Part shown: piece after piece, positions 5,649 to 8,718 of the stretch
Position numbering within the stretch: position 1 is the stretch's first letter
How the letters are laid out: each line of letters starts with the position of its first letter
Source of the DNA: JAVZLH01 sp049700435
Lineage (GTDB): Archaea > Thermoproteota > Bathyarchaeia > Bathyarchaeales > Bathycorpusculaceae
Assembly (NCBI GenBank): GCA_049700435.1
Contig: JBNAVK010000048.1
Coordinates: 1 to 8,718 of the forward strand
Direction of reading: 5' to 3'
DNA length: 8,718 bases
The notes under the pieces: model-generated
What the model saw: the letters and a program-made list of their open reading frames with translations, nothing else
What the model was told of the DNA's origin: nothing
Databases searched by the model: none
Position numbers and translations under genes: made by a program

Positions 5649-6824
5649 ATGCCGACGAATTTGCCGGCTGAAGCTAAACGTAAGTGGGCGGAGGTTTCGG
5701 CTTCAAAAAATCCTAGACAGAAACTTCAGCTTATGCAGGAATTTTTAAGCCTAGTCCCAAAGCACAAGGGCACAGCCAAACTTTGCGCGCAGGTTAAGAA
5801 GCAGATGGCGGCTTTGCGAAGAGAAATTGAGGAGAAGAGGTATAGGAAGGCTGGGAAAGGCGGACCCAAATTCTTTATAGAAAAGGAGGGTGCAGCCCAA
5901 ATAGCCCTTTTAGGTTTAACCAATGTTGGAAAGAGCAGCCTACTTAGCAGGGTCACAAACGCAAAAGCTGAGATTTCACCCAACCCCTACACGACTAGAG
6001 ACCCACTGCCCGGAATAATGAACTATGAGGATGTGCAATTCCAAATTATTGAAGCCCCGGATTTAATGGAAGGCTCCGCGGATGGAAAGGCTTGGGGACC
6101 CCAGACACTTGCCTTGGCACGGAATGCCGACGGCTTAATTTTGATGATAGACCTCTCACAGAATCCCGTTGAACAGATTTCCCTAATTTTAAGCGAGTTA
6201 GAGAAGACTCGAATATTAGTCACTAAACCTAAAGCACGGGTTGAAATTGAAAAGAAACATTTCGGGGCTGGCTTGCGGATAATTCTTTTAGGAAAGCTCG
6301 TGGACTGCACCTTCAGGGACATTGAGGAGCTTTTAAAAAGCTACCGCCTTACAGACGGTGTTGTCAAAATTTCTGGAGAAGCCACCTTAGATGAGGTGGA
6401 AGACGCGATTTTTGAAAACGCCATCTATAGGCCTTCGGTGATTGTGGCAAACAAAATGGATTTGGAAAACGCGGAGGCAAACTTGAAACTGTTGAATGCT
6501 TTTGTTGGCGGAAAACTGCCGGTAATTGCTGTTTCTTGCGAAGTTGGTTACGGCTTGGAAAAGCTCGGGGAAACACTGTTCAAAATGTTAGATATAATAC
6601 GCGTCTACACTAAGGAGCCAGATGAGAGGGAGCCTTCCAAAAAGCCCTTCATTTTGAGAAAGGGAGCAACAGTTTACGATTTGGCAAAGAACATCCACAG
6701 CGACTTTAGCGAAAACTTTTCTTACGCTAGGGTTTGGGCTAGGCGCCTTGCCTTTAGTCCTCAAAAGGTTGGTTCCACTTTCGTCCTTGAAGATGGGGAT
6801 ATCGTTGAAATTCATGCTCGATAA
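5649..6824 (+). CDS. DRG/OBG-family GTPase with C-terminal TGS domain
   Basis: The protein resembles the DRG (developmentally regulated GTP-binding) branch of OBG GTPases, thought to act in translation by associating with ribosomes. An N-terminal helical, basic segment (about 1-75) precedes the G domain: G1 GLTNVGKSS at 89-97, the TTRDPLPG switch region at 115-122, G4 NKMD at 268-271 and G5 SCE at 296-298. The long gap between G3 and G4 is normal for DRG proteins. The C-terminal TGS domain (about 333-391) is clear, with KGATVYDLAKNIHSDF, ARVWA and LEDGDIVEIHA. The G3 site reads EAPD (135-138) where DRG proteins usually have DLPG, so both the magnesium-contacting aspartate and the glycine are replaced. 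The length, 391 aa, is slightly above the usual 365-370. ATG 5649 has no clear Shine-Dalgarno and a short leader. The gene is divergent from EF-1A and convergent with rps7. Confidence 0.9.
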   Translation: MPTNLPAEAKRKWAEVSASKNPRQKLQLMQEFLSLVPKHKGTAKLCAQVKKQMAALRREIEEKRYRKAGKGGPKFFIEKEGAAQIALLGLTNVGKSSLLSRVTNAKAEISPNPYTTRDPLPGIMNYEDVQFQIIEAPDLMEGSADGKAWGPQTLALARNADGLILMIDLSQNPVEQISLILSELEKTRILVTKPKARVEIEKKHFGAGLRIILLGKLVDCTFRDIEELLKSYRLTDGVVKISGEATLDEVEDAIFENAIYRPSVIVANKMDLENAEANLKLLNAFVGGKLPVIAVSCEVGYGLEKLGETLFKMLDIIRVYTKEPDEREPSKKPFILRKGATVYDLAKNIHSDFSENFSYARVWARRLAFSPQKVGSTFVLEDGDIVEIHAR

Positions 6825-6832
6825 ATTTTATC
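6820..6832. terminator. A/T inverted repeat spanning two convergent stop codons
   Basis: GATAAA-T-TTTATC is a perfect 6-base inverted repeat around one central base. It contains the GTPase TAA (6822-6824) and the rps7 TAA (6830-6828 on the minus strand), which are only 3 bases apart. It gives T-rich exits in both directions; its use as a terminator is inference. Confidence 0.35.
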
Positions 6833-7421
6833 TTGAGGCTTGAGCTATTCTCTCTATTTCATGGCGCTTCGAAACCGCGTAGCTTTTCATGTCATGGTTC
6901 GCCGCCAAAATCAGTTCCTCTGCCAAGCACTCTTCTATTGAGCGGGGATTGTTCATCGCCGCTTGCCTTGCTCCTTCACAGATGTGTCTCAAAGCTAAAT
7001 CAATTCTTCTCTGAGGGGCAACATCCACCGACAAGTGGTAGACTATTCCGCCGTAGCTTATCCTCGTTGTGTCCTCGCATGGCGCAGAATTCTCCACAGC
7101 CCTAACAAGCACTTCCACCGGGTTTCTGCCAGTTCGTAAATTAACTATTTCAAAGGCGTGTTTAACTATGTTTATGGCTTTGGCTTTTTTTCCAGCGTTC
7201 TTACCTGGTCTCATAAGGTTATTTATGAGCCTTTCAACGATGTTGACGTTTGCTTTACTAAAGCGCTTATGCTCGTGTCGTCCCATGCTGTGAGGGGTCA
7301 CAACAGGTTTTAGAGACAAGTACCTTTGCAGCCCTAAGTCTTTCACTTGGATATCTTTGAAGCTCCATTTTCCAAAAAGCTTTATCTCCTTCTCTTCTCG
7401 TTTTTGGCTCAAAACTCTCAC
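6828..7421 (-). CDS. rps7: 30S ribosomal protein uS7
   Basis: uS7 is a primary 16S rRNA-binding protein that organises the head of the small subunit near the E site. The 197-residue sequence shows the archaeal/eukaryotic form: an N-terminal extension (about 1-40), VTPHSMGRHEHKRF (41-54), NIVERLINNLMRPGKNAGKK (60-79), then the core NPVEVLVRAVENSAPCEDT (100-118) and VDVAPQRRIDLALRHI (132-147). The annotated start is GTG 7421, which overlaps the rps12 stop by 4 bases (GTGA). TTG 7412, three codons later, is a real alternative because GGTGAG at 7422-7417 lies 4 bases before it and would serve as its ribosome binding site. Co-transcribed with rps12. The elongation factor EF-2 gene that often follows is not here; the stop instead faces that of the inverted GTPase gene. 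Confidence 0.97.
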   Translation of the reverse strand: MRVLSQKREEKEIKLFGKWSFKDIQVKDLGLQRYLSLKPVVTPHSMGRHEHKRFSKANVNIVERLINNLMRPGKNAGKKAKAINIVKHAFEIVNLRTGRNPVEVLVRAVENSAPCEDTTRISYGGIVYHLSVDVAPQRRIDLALRHICEGARQAAMNNPRSIEECLAEELILAANHDMKSYAVSKRHEIERIAQASR

Positions 7422-7422
7422 C
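7417..7422 (-). promoter_or_regulatory. rps12 stop merged with rps7 start signal
   Basis: The minus strand reads GGTGAG here. It contains the rps12 TGA stop (7420-7418), the GTG codon at 7421 and a Shine-Dalgarno match placed 4 bases before TTG 7412. Ribosomes finishing rps12 would be positioned to start rps7. Confidence 0.5.
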
Positions 7423-7858
7423 GTGCCGGCTTCTGTTTTCTTCCGTAAACCAGTTCATTTAATGATACGCCATTCACCATAATGACTTTCCACCGCACTC
7501 CAGGAATGTCTCCCATGCTTCTGCCCCTTGAGCCCCCTATCCCTTCAACCACAACCTCGTCATGTTCATCCACAACGTTGAGGGCTCCGTCGCCTGGAAG
7601 GAAGGCTGTGATGACACGCCCATTTTTGATTAGTTGGGTGCGTACGCATTTGCGTATGGCGCTGTTGGGCTGTTTGCTTTCCACGCCAACTTTCTCAAGG
7701 ACTATGCCCCTTGCCATTGGCGCTCCTTCAAGGGGGTCTGCCTTAACGTCAAGCATTAGCATTCGCCGTTTATAGTACATGCTACTCCATCGGAATTTTT
7801 TCCGTTTTTCGACTAGTTTTCTTGCGGCGAATTCGCCTCTCGGAGATTTTGAACCCAT
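7418..7858 (-). CDS. rps12: 30S ribosomal protein uS12
   Basis: uS12 lies at the decoding centre of the small subunit. The sequence is a close match to archaeal uS12. Numbered from M at 7858 it opens MGSKSPRGEFAARKL, carries the decoding-centre loop KQPNSAIRK at 63-71, PGDG at 88-91, EHDEVVVEGIGG at 98-109 and the basic tail GRKQKPAR. The ORF runs 11 codons further to GTG 7891, but ATG 7858 is preferred: it gives 146 aa, close to the usual archaeal 147 aa. The TATA box at 7907-7900 would start the transcript near 7878, after the GTG. AGAGG at 7875-7871 may serve as the ribosome binding site, though the 12-base spacing is long. It leads the rps12-rps7 operon. The RNA polymerase and nusA genes that usually lie upstream in archaea are absent. 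Confidence 0.97.
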   Translation of the reverse strand: MGSKSPRGEFAARKLVEKRKKFRWSSMYYKRRMLMLDVKADPLEGAPMARGIVLEKVGVESKQPNSAIRKCVRTQLIKNGRVITAFLPGDGALNVVDEHDEVVVEGIGGSRGRSMGDIPGVRWKVIMVNGVSLNELVYGRKQKPAR

Positions 7859-7898
7859 AGCCCCGATTTTCCTCTTGCTACGTCTAATCACAATTCTA

Positions 7899-7911
7899 AT
7901 ATTTAAACTGT
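7899..7911 (-). promoter_or_regulatory. TATA box of the rps12-rps7 operon
   Basis: The minus strand reads ACAGTTTAAATAT, with TTTAAATA at 7907-7900. The predicted transcript start near 7878 gives a leader of about 20 bases before ATG 7858 and excludes GTG 7891 as the start. Confidence 0.55.
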
Positions 7912-7982
7912 AACATAATAACCATATATTTTATTACTTCAATGTTTTTGACTGGTTGCACGTTACGGAGAAAGTCGAAAAA

Positions 7983-8000
7983 CTTAAGTTTCATATTAAA
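7983..8000 (+). promoter_or_regulatory. Candidate TATA region of the 8027 membrane-protein gene
   Basis: CTTAAGTTT (7983-7991) and CATATTAAA (7992-8000) are overlapping-type TATA candidates. They predict transcript starts near 8013 or 8022, so the gene would have a very short leader. The choice between them is open. Confidence 0.35.
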
Positions 8001-8026
8001 CAACATTAAAGTAGAGATAGGTAGAA

Positions 8027-8365
8027 TTGAAAAATAAGCTGAAGAAACTGCAAACTGGAAGCATAATTGCATTTATCATTGGTATCCCACTATGGATAGC
8101 TGTTGGACCATCTATAGCTAATATAGGAATAGTTTACAATTCTGGAGACCACAAATGGTCCTTCTTCCAAGCTTATAGTTGGTTGAGCGGTTATAGCTGG
8201 TTAGATGGTTCTGAACCTCTAAACGTGGAAGTAACGTCAGTTTACTGGGTTGGCGTCTTAATCAGCATAATCGGATTCTTCGTTTTCGCCGTAGGTTTAA
8301 TAGGAGTCACTCTCACATTTCTTCTTAAAACATGGAAAAAGGTTGATTTGGACAAAAGCTCTTAA
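8027..8365 (+). CDS. Small two-helix membrane protein of unknown function
   Basis: I do not recognise a family. The 112-residue product begins with a basic segment (KNKLKKLQ, 2-9), then a hydrophobic helix at about 12-36, an outside loop of about 35 residues, a second helix at about 73-100 and a basic-acidic tail (KTWKKVDLDKSS). The positive-inside rule puts both ends in the cytoplasm. The loop is rich in aromatic residues and contains a tandem YSWLSG-YSWLDG (50-61). The first segment could instead be an uncleaved signal anchor. The start is TTG 8027; no ATG is available before the first helix, and only a weak AGGT lies upstream, fitting a near-leaderless transcript. It has its own promoter region, diverges from rps12, and converges on the zinc-ribbon gene with 9 bases between stops. 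It may be lineage-specific. Confidence 0.7.
   Translation: MKNKLKKLQTGSIIAFIIGIPLWIAVGPSIANIGIVYNSGDHKWSFFQAYSWLSGYSWLDGSEPLNVEVTSVYWVGVLISIIGFFVFAVGLIGVTLTFLLKTWKKVDLDKSS
8174..8209 (+). repeat. 18-base imperfect tandem repeat inside the membrane-protein gene
   Basis: Two adjacent in-frame 18-base units (8174-8191 and 8192-8209) match at 13 of 18 positions and encode YSWLSG and YSWLDG in the predicted outside loop. It looks like a diverged small duplication. Confidence 0.6.
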
Positions 8366-8386
8366 AACATGCCTTTAGGGTTTTTT
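8366..8386 (+). terminator. Possible T-tract terminator of the 8027 gene
   Basis: TTTTTT at 8381-8386 lies about 16 bases after the stop and within the 3' end of the opposing gene. No stem precedes it, so it would be a hairpin-free archaeal terminator. Confidence 0.3.
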
Positions 8387-8656
8387 GCCGCCGCAGTGGG
8401 GGCATTTATCAAGTTTTTCGTCATAAAGGTTTCCACAATATGGGCACCTAATTTTCACTATTTCACGTATTATCTCCTTCTCTTTGACTACCGGCGGATT
8501 TGCAGATGCCGTTTGCCAGCCAATTTCTCCTCGCGTCTTTATAATTTTAAAAACAAAGACAACAAACCAAATTATAAAGAATAATAAAGTTATTACAAAA
8601 ACAGCCCAGAACATGATTTCAAAGGTGGGTGGAAAGCCGTCAAAGCCTATGCCCAT
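8375..8656 (-). CDS. Single-pass membrane protein with C-terminal zinc ribbon
   Basis: The product (93 aa from ATG 8656) has a hydrophobic helix at about residues 13-38 (EIMFWAVFVITLLFFIIW and on), a basic stretch (KIIKTR) that sets the following part in the cytoplasm, a charged linker (KEKEIIREIVK) and a zinc ribbon with two knuckles, CPYC at 71-74 and CPHC at 85-88 (CX2C-X10-CX2C). The architecture is a membrane-anchored rubredoxin-like zinc ribbon of the kind common in archaea; no specific function can be assigned. The ORF extends to ATG 8677, but a TATA box (CTTAAATATA, 8686-8677) abuts that codon. A transcript starting about 25 bases on would begin almost exactly at ATG 8656, so the mRNA is probably leaderless. 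It converges on the two-helix membrane protein. Confidence 0.8.
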   Translation of the reverse strand: MGIGFDGFPPTFEIMFWAVFVITLLFFIIWFVVFVFKIIKTRGEIGWQTASANPPVVKEKEIIREIVKIRCPYCGNLYDEKLDKCPHCGGKKP

Positions 8657-8676
8657 ATGATAAACTACTTGCGTCA

Positions 8677-8688
8677 TATATTTAAGTG
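8677..8688 (-). promoter_or_regulatory. TATA box of the zinc-ribbon membrane protein gene
   Basis: The minus strand reads CACTTAAATATA, with the core CTTAAATATA at 8686-8677, directly upstream of ATG 8677. Its spacing to ATG 8656 is what a leaderless archaeal transcript would show. Confidence 0.6.
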
Positions 8689-8718
8689 TGATTCAATTTT
8701 CCATTTAACGGTTGCCCA

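Noticed and set aside
2949..7953. Shared TTTGACTGGTT at about 2949 and 7943
   Set aside because: A single 11-base match between a coding end and an intergenic region, with no further similarity; chance is sufficient.
1..8718. CRISPR arrays, insertion sequences, attachment sites, toxin-antitoxin or phage defence genes
   Set aside because: No regularly spaced repeats, no transposase or integrase motifs and no terminal inverted repeats were seen; the content is mostly housekeeping.

Overview
This window looks like chromosomal DNA from an archaeon, most likely of the TACK group; a Bathyarchaeia-like genome is my guess from overall flavour only. The archaeal call rests on several features: archaeal/eukaryotic-type ribosomal proteins uS12 and uS7, an EF-1A elongation factor, a DRG/OBG-family GTPase with a C-terminal TGS domain, and TATA boxes (TTTAAAA, TTTAAATA, CTTAAATATA) about 25 bases before plausible transcript starts. 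The TACK leaning rests on the XPF-type nuclease. It is the short form (nuclease plus helix-hairpin-helix) without the helicase fused to it in euryarchaeal Hef.

Layout. Bases 1-284 hold the 3' end of an enoyl-CoA hydratase/isomerase gene. Bases 450-2939 hold iorA-iorB, the two subunits of indolepyruvate (2-oxoacid):ferredoxin oxidoreductase, in a tight operon behind their own TATA box. Converging on them from the minus strand is a two-gene unit (4029-2944): an XPF/ERCC4-type nuclease followed by a small unrecognised protein. Bases 5472-4168 (minus) encode EF-1A, which starts with TTG behind a strong Shine-Dalgarno. Across a 176-base divergent promoter region lies the DRG-like GTPase (5649-6824, plus). 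It converges, 3 bases apart, on the rps12-rps7 pair (7858-6828, minus). The right end holds two convergent small membrane proteins: an unknown two-helix protein (8027-8365, plus) and a one-helix protein with a zinc ribbon (8656-8375, minus).

Function. Three themes are visible: ferredoxin-dependent 2-oxoacid oxidation with acyl-CoA chemistry on the left, DNA repair in the middle, and translation (EF-1A, uS12, uS7, a probable ribosome-associated GTPase) on the right. The usual archaeal rps12-rps7-EF2-EF1A-rps10 order is broken here by the inverted GTPase gene and the nuclease unit.

No tRNA, rRNA, CRISPR array, insertion sequence or phage-like gene was found, and I see no convincing undescribed defence or mobile system. 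The more useful observations are at the level of gene starts and signals: three genes whose longest ORF begins before the transcript probably does, stop codons merged with ribosome binding sites, A/T palindromes spanning paired convergent stop codons, and an altered G3 motif in the GTPase. All non-coding stretches are shorter than 200 bases.
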